Shown piece after piece: positions 23,690 to 31,428 of a stretch of DNA of 33,052 nucleotides. Position numbers and translations under genes: made by a program. Under the pieces are notes generated by a model. It ran no database searches. It was not told where the DNA came from and worked only from the letters and a program-made list of their open reading frames with translations. This stretch comes from Candidatus Nanopelagicales bacterium. Lineage in GTDB: Bacteria; Actinomycetota; Actinomycetes; S36-B12. The stretch is taken from the NCBI GenBank assembly GCA_030827125.1, contig JAURFD010000017.1, positions 1-33,052 on the forward strand, read 5' to 3'. The stretch's first letter is position 1, and each line of letters starts with the position of its first letter.

Positions 23690-24754
23690 ATGGCTTCGTT
23701 ATCCACCCCTGAGGGGACCGCCACCACCCGGCGGCGCCCCACCCTTCGAGATGTTGCTGCCCTCGCCGGGGTCAGCTTCAAGACCGTCTCCCGGGTGGTT
23801 AACGGGGAGCCGGGGGTCTCAGCGCCCGTCGCCGAGCGCGTTCGCGCCGCCGCGGAGCAGATCGGATTCCGCCCCAATGCCGCGGCGACAGCACTTCGCA
23901 GGGCGGACGGAAGAACCGCCACGGTCGGCGTCCTACTCGAGGACACCGGCAACCCGTTCTTTGCAGCCCTGCTCCGCGGAGTTGAGGACACCGTGCGCGC
24001 CCGTGGCGTCGCAGTGTTCTCCTCCAGCACGGACCTTGATATCGCCCGCGAACGCGATGTCGCCGCCAACTTCCTCGCTCGACAGGTCGACGCCCTCATC
24101 ACGGCACCGTCGCAGGCCGACGCCGCCCACCTCGAGGCACTGCGGGACGCCGACATCACCGTCGTCCTCGTCGACCGGCCCGTCAATGACTCGATGACGC
24201 CGTCCGTGATCACCGACAACCGGCAGGGCACACGTATCGGCGTACAGCACCTCATCGATCAAGGGCACCGGCGCATCGGCTACGTCGGCCGCGACCCGTC
24301 GATCTACACCTCCCAGGAGCGCTACGCCGGCTACGTCGAGGCGATGAAATCTGCGGGCATCCCGGGTGATGATCACCTCGTGCATCGCGTGGGGGCAACG
24401 CGATCCAGCGCCGCGGAGCAGGTGAACGCGCTGCTGGATCTCGCCGAGCCCCCCACGGCCATCTTCACCGCACAGGACATCATCACGATGACGGCTGTTG
24501 GCGTGCTGCAGCGGCGCAGTCTCGCAGATCAAGTGGCCCTGGTCGGATTCGATGATTTCGAACTTGCCGATCTACTCCAGCCTGGCATCACCGTTGTCGC
24601 GCAGGACCCTTACCGCATCGGCGTGATCGCCGCGAGCCTCGCGCTCGGCGACGACTGCTCCGGCGATGAGCATCCGGTTGATGGTCAGCACGTCGTCCGG
24701 ACCCAACTCATCGTCCGCGGGTCCGGCGAGATTCCCCCTCCCCCCTCCCGTTGA
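23690..24754 (+). CDS. LacI-family transcriptional regulator, probable transporter repressor
   Basis: A 354-residue LacI/GalR regulator. The DNA-binding domain is at residues 18-39 (TLRDVAALAGVSFKTVSRVV), the hinge follows at FRPNAAATALRR, and the sensor domain starts with VGVLLEDTGNPFFAALLRGVE and includes DRPVNDS and VALVGFDDFELADLLQPGITVVAQDP, the usual effector and dimerisation blocks. ATG at 23690. It is divergent from the CUT2 transporter operon and shares its promoter region with a LacI-type palindrome. The recognition helix (SFKTVS) differs from that of the iol regulator (SKSLVS), in line with the different palindromes. Its stop codon lies inside a palindromic repeat. Confidence 0.9.
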   Translation: MASLSTPEGTATTRRRPTLRDVAALAGVSFKTVSRVVNGEPGVSAPVAERVRAAAEQIGFRPNAAATALRRADGRTATVGVLLEDTGNPFFAALLRGVEDTVRARGVAVFSSSTDLDIARERDVAANFLARQVDALITAPSQADAAHLEALRDADITVVLVDRPVNDSMTPSVITDNRQGTRIGVQHLIDQGHRRIGYVGRDPSIYTSQERYAGYVEAMKSAGIPGDDHLVHRVGATRSSAAEQVNALLDLAEPPTAIFTAQDIITMTAVGVLQRRSLADQVALVGFDDFELADLLQPGITVVAQDPYRIGVIAASLALGDDCSGDEHPVDGQHVVRTQLIVRGSGEIPPPPSR

Positions 24755-24811
24755 GTGGCGAGTTGTTGACTGCTTTTCGCCCAAAATCCGTCAACAACTC
24801 GCCACTCAACG
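24749..24811. repeat. Palindromic repeat, copy 1
   Basis: A 63-base element with perfect 22-bp arms (24749-24770 and 24790-24811; core GAGTGGCGAGTTGTTGAC) around a 19-base loop containing TTTTC/AAAA. The stop codon TGA of the LacI gene (24752-24754) is part of the 5' arm. A second copy with the same arms but a different loop lies at 26203-26262. Possible roles are a bidirectional terminator or a small mobile palindromic element; no transposase or target-site duplication is evident. Confidence 0.9.
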
Positions 24812-24847
24812 ATGTATCGGCGGTGGAGCGGACCTAACCTGGCGGGC

Positions 24848-26206
24848 ATGGGTGTGTGCTTGCATCGCGGACGGCGCACCGCCGTCTACGTCGGGGCGCT
24901 AGTTTTCGCTACCGGATCGCTGGGAACGATCCCGACCACCGCTACGGCGTCGCCGGAGCATGCGCCATCCCACAGTGCAACGGCAGAAGTGTCCGGAGCA
25001 ACTCCATCGAGACTGACTGCAACAGGTTTGACGCGGGCGAACGATGGCCGATCACTCTCCGACGTCGGCATCACGGCGAATGCGAGCCTTCGCACCACGC
25101 CCGCACGCTACGCCCCCGGCACACCTCTCGACATTCGAGTCGCCGGAACCCTCGACATCAATGCCACGGCCAACGCGGTCTGCCACGGACTCGAACTCAC
25201 TGTCATGCGAGGAGCCATTCGACTCGGCGGTCGGCTCAGTTCACCAGACCGTTCCCCCATCATCGCTGGAGAGACACGCGTCGAGCCGGTTAACCTCGCC
25301 TTCGATCTTCCCGTCGACGACGTACCGACCACGGGGAATATCTCCGTCGACATAGCCCTGCAGTGCTCGCCCGTCATCGATGGCACGTGGGACTTTCCAG
25401 GAGAATCTTCCGTGGTCGCGACGACGACGATCCGGGCTGCGAGCGGCACCGTCATCGTCACCCCAGGCTGGGTTTTCCCGGATGCCGACGACGCCAAAGA
25501 GGCCCGTGTCACCGCGGGGACGACCGGTGGCAAGTCAACGATCCGAGTGAAGCGCGGCACCAAGACGGTGTGGACCAAGAAGACGTCTAAGTCACGCATC
25601 AACCTCGCGATCCCAACTTCGACGCTCTCGAAGTCCGGTACCTACACCGTCCTCGTGCGCGGCGATGGCAAGACCGCGCGCACGACGTTCCGTGTGAGTA
25701 AGGGTTGGGCACCCCTGATGAGCGAACCCGCCCATTGGGAGCGCTGCTCAACGATCACGTGGACCTACAACGACGCTCAAGCTCCTCGCGGCGGCGATAG
25801 GCAGATGATCGAGGACCTCACCAGGACCTTCGATCTCTACGAGCGACTGACCGGACTGACCTTCGTGCGCGTGAAGGAAGGTCCAGGGGACATCGTTATC
25901 GACTGGGCGAATCTCTCCGGTCAGGCCGATGGCTGGGGTGGGGCTTCGGGGTACGCCGGCATCCTCAGTGGCGGCAGCCTGACGCTGTCAACCACCAGTC
26001 GGTGGGCCAAGACCCCTGGTGACGGTGTGGACGGTCGAGGCGCACTGCTCAATCACGAGGTCGGACACACGCTTGGCCTCGGCCATGTCACCAACGACCG
26101 CGAATTGATGTTCCCGATCCACACTGGGGGCGTATCACCGCTGACCCCGCAGAAGGGCGACATCGCCGGGCTTCGTGAGTTGTACGCACCAGCTAACTGC
26201 CCGTGA
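24848..26206 (+). CDS. Secreted metzincin-like zinc metalloprotease (matrixin-type)
   Basis: A 452-residue exported protein. The signal peptide runs from RGRRTAVYVGALVF to about TATAS (residue 35). Residues 60-280 look like beta-rich adhesion or Ig-like domains (repeated Thr/Val strands, KSGTYTVLVRGDGKTARTTFRV). The C-terminal catalytic domain has HEVGHTLGLGH (H403, E404, H407, H413), the HExxHxxGxxH zinc site of metzincins, and a Met in RELMFP that could form the Met-turn. The function would be cleavage of extracellular proteins. ATG at 24848 is chosen over ATG 24812, which abuts the palindromic repeat, because TAACCT sits seven bases upstream and the signal peptide begins directly. Flanked on both sides by the palindromic repeat. 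Confidence 0.85.
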   Translation: MGVCLHRGRRTAVYVGALVFATGSLGTIPTTATASPEHAPSHSATAEVSGATPSRLTATGLTRANDGRSLSDVGITANASLRTTPARYAPGTPLDIRVAGTLDINATANAVCHGLELTVMRGAIRLGGRLSSPDRSPIIAGETRVEPVNLAFDLPVDDVPTTGNISVDIALQCSPVIDGTWDFPGESSVVATTTIRAASGTVIVTPGWVFPDADDAKEARVTAGTTGGKSTIRVKRGTKTVWTKKTSKSRINLAIPTSTLSKSGTYTVLVRGDGKTARTTFRVSKGWAPLMSEPAHWERCSTITWTYNDAQAPRGGDRQMIEDLTRTFDLYERLTGLTFVRVKEGPGDIVIDWANLSGQADGWGGASGYAGILSGGSLTLSTTSRWAKTPGDGVDGRGALLNHEVGHTLGLGHVTNDRELMFPIHTGGVSPLTPQKGDIAGLRELYAPANCP

Positions 26207-26262
26207 GTGGCGAGTTGTTGACTGTTTATCGGCCGAAATCCGTCAACAACTCGCCACTCAAC
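26203..26262. repeat. Palindromic repeat, copy 2
   Basis: GAGTGGCGAGTTGTTGAC (26205-26222) pairs perfectly with its complement at 26242-26259; the 3' arm matches copy 1 for three further bases. The loop TGTTTATCGGCCGAAATCC differs from copy 1 at four positions. The protease stop TGA (26204-26206) overlaps the 5' arm, as in copy 1. It lies between convergent protease and OsmC genes, so it could terminate both. Confidence 0.9.
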
Positions 26263-26270
26263 AGGGAGTG

Positions 26271-26813
26271 TCAGGCGAAGGTGATGGTGGTTTCCACAGG
26301 GATAGTTGAACGCAAGGTGTGCCCCACCGGTGAGGTCTGCAGAACATGCTCGTGCAACTCCGCCAGTTCGGCCGACGTAGCGCTGCTCTGCAACTTCACA
26401 TCCACCGCGATGTCATCGAATCCGGCGTGCCCACCGGGGCGCAGTCCGAGGAAGGTGTGCAGATCGAGGTTGCCGGAGATGTCGATGCTGAGTTCGTCAA
26501 TCTCGATTCCGCGCGCCGTGGCATTGGCGGCGTACCCCACGGCCAGGCAATTGCCCAGAGCCGCGAGCACCTGCTCCACCGGGTTGGGAGCCGAGTCAGT
26601 GCCACCGAGTGCGGCCGGCTCGTCGGAGGGAATGGGATCGAATGAGCGCACCTTTGCCTCACTGCGGAAGGCGCCGAGCCAGGTGACGCGTGCGCGCCAC
26701 GTCGTTGCGCTCTTGCTGGAATCGGTGGAAACCGCCTGAATGAGATTGCCCACGGCTTCGATATCGACATCGTTGAGCAACGTGGCGGCTTCGGTAGAGG
26801 TGTTGACGGACAT
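26271..26813 (-). CDS. OsmC-family protein under a SAM riboswitch
   Basis: A 180-residue OsmC-fold protein. Residues 75-98 contain SAPNPVEQVLAALGNCLAVG, the conserved helix with the active cysteine (C89). The second cysteine of peroxide-reducing OsmC/Ohr enzymes is replaced: the usual C-P-V reads TSPVGHTL with S161. A thiol peroxidase role is therefore doubtful; a thiol- or acyl-binding or sulphur-handling role is possible. ATG at 26813 has AAAGG seven bases upstream. The frame is open further up and would add MSSCCAPSHTSKGTT with tandem Cys codons, but no ribosome-binding site supports that. The mRNA carries a SAM-I aptamer about 190 bases before the start, tying expression to S-adenosylmethionine level. 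Confidence 0.87.
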   Translation of the reverse strand: MSVNTSTEAATLLNDVDIEAVGNLIQAVSTDSSKSATTWRARVTWLGAFRSEAKVRSFDPIPSDEPAALGGTDSAPNPVEQVLAALGNCLAVGYAANATARGIEIDELSIDISGNLDLHTFLGLRPGGHAGFDDIAVDVKLQSSATSAELAELHEHVLQTSPVGHTLRSTIPVETTITFA

Positions 26814-26999
26814 GGTGGTTCCTTTCGACGTATGTGAAGGGGCGCAGCAGGACGACATTCGCGTCTGCCGACGCAGGGAATATGGGTTCGCGGTCAATGC
26901 CGCGGGAAGTCAATGAAATCCCACTGATCTCGGGCTATCGGGCATGCCGACAGCGCATCAAGTCAGTGGCGCATACAGGGTTCCATCGCAAGGCCTCTC
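26814..26999 (-). other. Long leader between SAM riboswitch and OsmC gene
   Basis: This 186-base stretch holds no convincing gene. On the minus strand it contains a long-range pairing CCACTGA/TCAGTGG (26963-26969 with 26921-26927), a GCGTC/GACGC stem-loop (26861-26874) and the ribosome-binding site AAAGG (26821-26825), which could pair with the nearby CCTT at 26837-26840. No U-run terminator is seen, so control is more likely at translation or by Rho than by intrinsic termination. Structure is read by eye only. Confidence 0.45.
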
Positions 27000-27131
27000 G
27001 CTCATCTTTCTCCTGCACCGTGCAGGAGACGGAGGTGGCACCACTCCGCGTCGGGCCTTGCGGATGCAAGACGATCGCGGCAGGTTGCCGGGGCTTCATC
27101 GGGCCGTATCCCTCTGCCCCTCTGGATGAGG
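27000..27131 (-). ncRNA. SAM-I (S-box) riboswitch aptamer
   Basis: Read on the minus strand, all core S-box blocks occur in order: P1 CTCATC, then CAGAGGGGCAGAGGGA (kink-turn and P2), ACGGCCCGATGAAG, CCCCGGCAACC, a P3 stem closed by CCGCG/CGCGG with an inner CTTGC/GCAAG, then GGTGCCACCTCC, a P4 hairpin CTCCTGC/GCAGGAG, and AGATGAG closing P1. These match the SAM-I consensus (GAGGGA, GGCCC-ATGAA, CGGCAACC, GGTGC-A--TCC). It senses S-adenosylmethionine and normally switches genes off when SAM is high. The target is the OsmC-family gene at 26813. Confidence 0.95.
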
Positions 27132-27149
27132 TATTCAGTTGTGGGGATG

Positions 27150-27179
27150 AAGATACCCGACCGCACGCATGGTTGTCAC
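27150..27179 (-). promoter_or_regulatory. Probable promoter of the riboswitch-OsmC transcript
   Basis: On the minus strand GTGACA (27174-27179) and TATCTT (27150-27155) are 18 bp apart, resembling -35 and -10 boxes. Transcription would start near 27143, about a dozen bases before the P1 helix of the riboswitch, a typical distance. Confidence 0.5.
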
Positions 27180-27225
27180 GCGGGTGTCCCCGGCGTCACG
27201 CGACGGTTCCGGCTAGCCTGACAAC

Positions 27226-28119
27226 ATGCTGTCCGCGGCCGCGCTCGTTGCCCTACAGCAGCGGTATCCCGGGCTTATCGACAAGCCCATCGCACCGTTC
27301 ACGCTCCAGGGCCAGTCCTTCGATACCGACACCAACCCGGTCGTCATGGGCGTGGTGAATTTGTCCCGCGACTCCACCTACCGCGAGAGCGTCGCACTGA
27401 CGCGCGAATCGGCGATCCGCAAGGCACGTGTGCAATTCGCCGAAGGCGCGCACGTCATCGACATCGGTGCTGAATCCAGCCGCGGTGACGCGGCCCGCGT
27501 GGACAGCGCTTCGCAAATCGCACAACTGGTTCCGGTGATCGAGCAACTGTCGAGCGAGGGCATCCCGGTCTCGGTCGAGTCCTACGACGCCAACGTCGTC
27601 GCCGCCTGCCTCGCAGCCGGGGCATGCATGGTCAACATGACCAGCCGCGATCCGGGCGACGCGATTCTCGAGCAGGTGGCCGCCGCGGGCGCCGCGGTGA
27701 TCTTGTGCTTCCTCCCCGGTGAGCACGCGCGTGACGGGGCGTCCTACACCTTGCAGGATGATCCGATCCCGCAACTACTCGAGTACTTCGCCGATCGCGT
27801 TGCGCGGGCGCGCGAACTCGGCGTGACCTCGATGGCCATCGACCCGGGCCTGGGCTTCTACTACGGGCCGCACGTGTCGCAGCCGGTGAAACAGCGTCAC
27901 CAGGGCCAGACCCTGCTCCACTCGTTCCGCCTGCGGGAGTTGGGTGTCCCCATCTGTCAACTCATGCCGCACGGCTTCGACTTCTTCGAGGACCGCTACC
28001 GCGTCGGTGAGCCCTTCTTCACCGTGCTTGCCCGTCTCGGAGGTGTCGGTGTTTACCGCGTTCACGAGGTGCCCGAGGTCGTTCGCGTGCTGAGGACGAT
28101 GAACGAGTTGTCGATCTAA
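27226..28119 (+). CDS. Dihydropteroate synthase-like pterin-binding-fold protein, atypical active site
   Basis: A 297-residue TIM barrel related to dihydropteroate synthase. Recognisable motifs are MGVVNLSRDSTY (41-52, for MGxxNxTPDSF), VIDIGAESSRG (for DxGGESTRPG), VSVESYDANVVAACLAAGACMVNM (for the SVDTxK...NDI strand), AIDPGLGFYYG (for DPGxGFGK, pterin-binding Asp kept) and YRVHEVPEV (for RVHDV). The SRKxxxG motif with the lysine that binds pterin and p-aminobenzoate is replaced by LMPHGFDFFED. It may thus not make folate; it could be a pterin-binding or other methyltransferase-like protein. ATG at 27226 with TAGCCT six bases upstream and no clear ribosome-binding site. Divergent from the riboswitch transcript. 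Confidence 0.75.
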   Translation: MLSAAALVALQQRYPGLIDKPIAPFTLQGQSFDTDTNPVVMGVVNLSRDSTYRESVALTRESAIRKARVQFAEGAHVIDIGAESSRGDAARVDSASQIAQLVPVIEQLSSEGIPVSVESYDANVVAACLAAGACMVNMTSRDPGDAILEQVAAAGAAVILCFLPGEHARDGASYTLQDDPIPQLLEYFADRVARARELGVTSMAIDPGLGFYYGPHVSQPVKQRHQGQTLLHSFRLRELGVPICQLMPHGFDFFEDRYRVGEPFFTVLARLGGVGVYRVHEVPEVVRVLRTMNELSI

Positions 28120-28130
28120 TGGAGTGAGCT

Positions 28131-28895
28131 ATGCCCGTTGTCCGTCGTACCGCCCTCGCCCTGTCCACGGCACTCATTGCCGCGGCCACTCCGGTCGCCG
28201 TGCTGTCACCATCGCTCGCCTCGGCCGCACCGCCCTCGATCATCGATCCCCCCGCGATCGGCGCATGCTGGAATGCGACGTACAAGCAGGCCAACAACTC
28301 GATGTTCAAGGGCGCGTCCGTCGAGTGCACGACACCGCACACAATCGAGATCGCCGCCAATCTCGACGTCCCAGCCGATGTCGCTGTCAAGGGCCCCAAG
28401 AGTCGCGACCTGCATCTGTTTGTCGATGCCCGCTGCCAGGTGGCCGTCAATGAGTACGCCGGCGTTGAGCAGCCCACAACCGCGGGGCAGGGCACACGCA
28501 CGTGGGCCTTCTGGTTCACTCCCAACAGCAAGGAGTGGAAGGCGGGCAACCACTGGGTGAGTTGCGCGGCCGGCTCGGTGCCGAAGTCCTACACGGCGAT
28601 GCGCACCAAACCCCGTCTGGTGGCAGTGTCCAACTCAATCGCTGGATCACCCGGCCGCAGCAAAGCCCTCACTTTTACGACGGACTACGGCACGGGCACG
28701 CTGGTCTCACGCAAGCCCATGACGACGATGGCTGGACGCCCCTATCCCGGCAGCGCTGGTCTGCAAAAGAAGGCGTGGAAGTTCTGCGAGAAGACCGTGG
28801 GGTCCAACAAGTACTTCTGGTACGGCCCCAGTGAGGCCGAATGGGTCGCCGGCTGGACCGCCATCACCTGCTGGAGCACCAAGAAGTCCACCTAG
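28131..28895 (+). CDS. Secreted septum formation-family protein
   Basis: A 254-residue exported protein with a Sec signal (RRTALALSTALIAA, cleavage near ASA at residue 32). The mature part resembles the actinobacterial septum-formation domain: GACWNATYK, then VECTTPHTIEIAANL (C-x2-PH-x2-E), DARCQVAVNEYAG, and TPNSKEWKAGNHWVSCAAG. A second half-repeat appears at the C-terminus, with AWKFCEKTVG, then WYGPSEAEWVAGWTAITCW. Conserved cysteines probably form disulphides outside the cell. The biochemical function of the family is unknown. ATG at 28131 with GGAGTGAG upstream; it follows the pteroate-synthase-like gene by 11 bases, so the two are probably co-transcribed. Confidence 0.78.
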   Translation: MPVVRRTALALSTALIAAATPVAVLSPSLASAAPPSIIDPPAIGACWNATYKQANNSMFKGASVECTTPHTIEIAANLDVPADVAVKGPKSRDLHLFVDARCQVAVNEYAGVEQPTTAGQGTRTWAFWFTPNSKEWKAGNHWVSCAAGSVPKSYTAMRTKPRLVAVSNSIAGSPGRSKALTFTTDYGTGTLVSRKPMTTMAGRPYPGSAGLQKKAWKFCEKTVGSNKYFWYGPSEAEWVAGWTAITCWSTKKST

Positions 28896-29012
28896 TCCGC
28901 GGGGATGGTGCGCACTAGTGGTAGCCATGCCGCGCACCAAGGACCCACATGCCATGTACTGCCCCGGTTGGTGCCAAAGGCGCACGGTCACGCCTGCCGC
29001 TAGGGTCGGCGC

Positions 29013-30197
29013 GTGGCCGCCTCCGACGTCATCGTGATCGGTGGTGGCGTCGTGGGCCTGGCCCTCGCCGACGCCTGGCTGGCCCGGCATCCGGGGTCGG
29101 CCGTGACGGTGCTGGACAAGGAGCCTCACCTCGCGGCCCATGCCTCCGGTCGCAACTCCGGTGTGCTGCACGCGGGCTTCTACTACGCCCCGGACTCACT
29201 CAAGGCCCAGCTCACGCGGCGTGGCAACCAGATGCTCCGTGCCTTCTGCGATGAGCGTGGAGTGGACGTTCGCGATACCGGCAAGGTCGTCGTGACCACC
29301 TCGGCCGAGCAACTTCCCCGTCTCGATGACCTTTACGCGCGCGGCATCGCGAACGGCGTTCCGCTGGAGATGATCGATGAAGCGGGATTGCGCGAACTCG
29401 AGCCGCTAGCGCGGACCCATGGGCGCGCCCTGTGGTCACCCTCGACCGCAGTCGCTGATCCCGCCGCGGTGGTGCACGCCCTAGCCGATCGCGTGGCAGA
29501 GCGGGGCGGTCAGGTGCTGCTGGGCATGCCAGCGGTGGCCGCGGGTCCGGGGTGGGTGCGCACGCCCACCGAGACGTTCAACACCGGGCACATCATCAAT
29601 GCCGCCGGGCTCTACGCCGACACGGTGGCCCACTGGTTCGGCGTCGGGGAGGACTACCGGATGCTGCCCTTCAAGGGTCTGTACTGGTATTCCTCGTGGC
29701 CGGCCGGACGACTACAGCGCCACGTTTATCCCGTGCCCGATCCACGCAACCCCTTCCTCGGCGTCCACCTCACCGTGACAGTGCACGGACGTGCCAAGGT
29801 CGGTCCGACCGCGATTCCCTCGCTGTGGCGCGAAGACTACGGCGGGCTCGGCGGCTTCAACGCACGGGAGAGCGCACAGATCGCTGGTCTGTATCCGCGG
29901 TTCGCCCGCAGTCCGCACCACGACGTGCCCGGCTTGGTGCGCACCGAGTTGCCGAAGTATTCACGGCGCTACCTGGTCAATCAAGCGGCAGCGCTGGTAC
30001 CAAGCGTGCGGCCGCAGGACTTCCGCGAGCGCGGTCGACCAGGAGTGCGCGCTCAACTACTTCACGTGCCGACCGGCAAACTCGAGATGGACTTCGTCGT
30101 CCGAGGCGGAGAGCGGTCCACGCATGTGCTCAACGCGGTATCGCCGGCCTGGACCTCAAGTCTGGCGATGGCTGAGTGGATCGTCGCACGCATCTGA
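29013..30197 (+). CDS. lhgO: FAD-dependent oxidoreductase, L-2-hydroxyglutarate oxidase-like
   Basis: A 394-residue DAO-family flavoprotein. The Rossmann motif is VIGGGVVGLALADAWL (G10, G12, G15), the acidic residue is in VLDKEPHLAAHASG, and GRNSGVLHAGFYY is the signature of L-2-hydroxyglutarate oxidase/dehydrogenase. Further matches are INAAGLYADTVAHWFG and MLPFKGLYWY in the substrate domain. It would oxidise L-2-hydroxyglutarate to 2-oxoglutarate, a metabolite-repair step. Start is GTG at 29013, with TAGGGT six bases upstream and no ribosome-binding site, so a leaderless transcript is possible. Convergent with the P450 gene, 46 bases apart. Other 2-hydroxyacid substrates are possible. Confidence 0.85.
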   Translation: MAASDVIVIGGGVVGLALADAWLARHPGSAVTVLDKEPHLAAHASGRNSGVLHAGFYYAPDSLKAQLTRRGNQMLRAFCDERGVDVRDTGKVVVTTSAEQLPRLDDLYARGIANGVPLEMIDEAGLRELEPLARTHGRALWSPSTAVADPAAVVHALADRVAERGGQVLLGMPAVAAGPGWVRTPTETFNTGHIINAAGLYADTVAHWFGVGEDYRMLPFKGLYWYSSWPAGRLQRHVYPVPDPRNPFLGVHLTVTVHGRAKVGPTAIPSLWREDYGGLGGFNARESAQIAGLYPRFARSPHHDVPGLVRTELPKYSRRYLVNQAAALVPSVRPQDFRERGRPGVRAQLLHVPTGKLEMDFVVRGGERSTHVLNAVSPAWTSSLAMAEWIVARI

Positions 30198-30243
30198 GAT
30201 GCGCCTTGCTGTCACCTCATCGTGCGCACGCAACCGCGCTTGG

Positions 30244-31425
30244 TCAGCGCGAGTTGATCCGCACAATCACGTTGGTCGGCCGGCGAAATGCAAAGCCGCT
30301 CGGCGGGGTGAACGTCACCAGGTCCATCGTCGGCCACGCGGTGAGCATCTCCTCCACCGCGATTACGGTCTGCATCCGGGCAAGATGTACGCCGAGGCAG
30401 TGATGTTCGCCAGAGGAAAAACTCAAACCGTGCCGGGAATTCGGCCGATGAATGTCATAGCTCAGCGGGTCGCTGAATACGGCCGGGTCACGGTTGGCCG
30501 CGATCACCGAAACGCCGACGAACTCGCGTGCGTCGATCTCCACGCCGGCCAGCGTCAGCGGCTCCTGAGTCCACCGCTCCATGAAGGCCACCGGGGGCAT
30601 CCACCTGATCGCCTCATCAACGGCACCGACGAGAAGTGCGGGCTCGGCTCGCACCTGGGCCATCGCATCCGGATGTTGATGGAGCAGCATCAGCGTCGTT
30701 AACACCGACGCCTGGATTGTTTCGATGGCACCGAACATCACCACGCGCAATTGCGCGGCGATCTCCTCCGGCGACAGGTCCGAGTCCTCAACGACCTTCG
30801 ACCGCGAGAGTCCCTGCAACAGCAGTTCGGTGAGCTCCGCACGCGCAGCATCGGCACGGCGTACCGGCTCGGGATCACCGGTGTATTCCATTGCGGCAGC
30901 GAACACGGCATAGAAGCCATCGACACGCTCAATGTCATCAAGGGGTAGACCGATGACCTGCGCGGCGACGCCAACCGCGAAGGGAGCGGCGAAGGCCTCG
31001 GTCAACTCAACCTCACCGGAGATTCGCGAGATCAACTCTCGCGCGTACGACCGGATGGACTCACCGAAGAGTCGCTCAGCCTCACGGGCCCGGAACGGCG
31101 CCTCGAAGGGCTGACGATATCGCTCGTGCTCGGCCCCATCGACCGTGAGCATCATCCGGCCCAGAGAAGCTCGCACCATGTTCTGCTCGGCCTCGACGGT
31201 GGCACCGGACTTGGGCAGCAGGACCTGTCGTGCCGGTTCACGTGCGGTCACCAGCCACCCGCCGATCGCGGGCAGCCACGTGACCGGCTCACGCTCTCGC
31301 AGGTCATCGAGCACGTGCTCGCGACCAGCATCCTCAAGGTCGGCCAACGTGACGGCAGCGCCGACGGGGAAGTCCCGTCGGCGCTGCTCGTCTTGCTCGT
31401 TGGTGATCTGAACCTGGTCGAGCAA
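30244..31425 (-). CDS. Cytochrome P450
   Basis: A 393-residue bacterial class I P450. The haem ligand is C343 in FSSGEHHCLG (FxxGxHxCxG). The ExxR salt bridge is E271-R274 (DEAIR). The I-helix has MFGAIETIQAS, where the usual A-G-x-D/E-T is GAIET, keeping the acid and Thr needed for oxygen activation. The C-helix region is DGAEHERYRQPFEAPF. No ferredoxin or reductase gene lies beside it. Start is taken as TTG at 31425, four bases after the permease stop, with GGTGAG upstream; no ATG or GTG is available before the conserved region. Co-transcribed with the amino-acid permease; substrate unknown. Confidence 0.88.
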   Translation of the reverse strand: MLDQVQITNEQDEQRRRDFPVGAAVTLADLEDAGREHVLDDLREREPVTWLPAIGGWLVTAREPARQVLLPKSGATVEAEQNMVRASLGRMMLTVDGAEHERYRQPFEAPFRAREAERLFGESIRSYARELISRISGEVELTEAFAAPFAVGVAAQVIGLPLDDIERVDGFYAVFAAAMEYTGDPEPVRRADAARAELTELLLQGLSRSKVVEDSDLSPEEIAAQLRVVMFGAIETIQASVLTTLMLLHQHPDAMAQVRAEPALLVGAVDEAIRWMPPVAFMERWTQEPLTLAGVEIDAREFVGVSVIAANRDPAVFSDPLSYDIHRPNSRHGLSFSSGEHHCLGVHLARMQTVIAVEEMLTAWPTMDLVTFTPPSGFAFRRPTNVIVRINSR

Positions 31426-31428
31426 GGG

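Noticed and set aside
24749-26262. The two palindromes as ends of a transposon
   Set aside because: Each copy is itself an inverted repeat rather than one of a pair of ends, there is no transposase between them, and no target duplication is visible; kept only as a repeat family.
26834-27358. Plus-strand open frame of 174 codons across the riboswitch
   Set aside because: It runs antisense through the SAM-I aptamer and into the pteroate-synthase-like gene in another frame, and its translation has no recognisable domain.
30188-30202. CGCATC-TGA-GATGCG hairpin at the lhgO stop codon
   Set aside because: Six-base stem with a three-base loop and no U-run; too weak to call a terminator.
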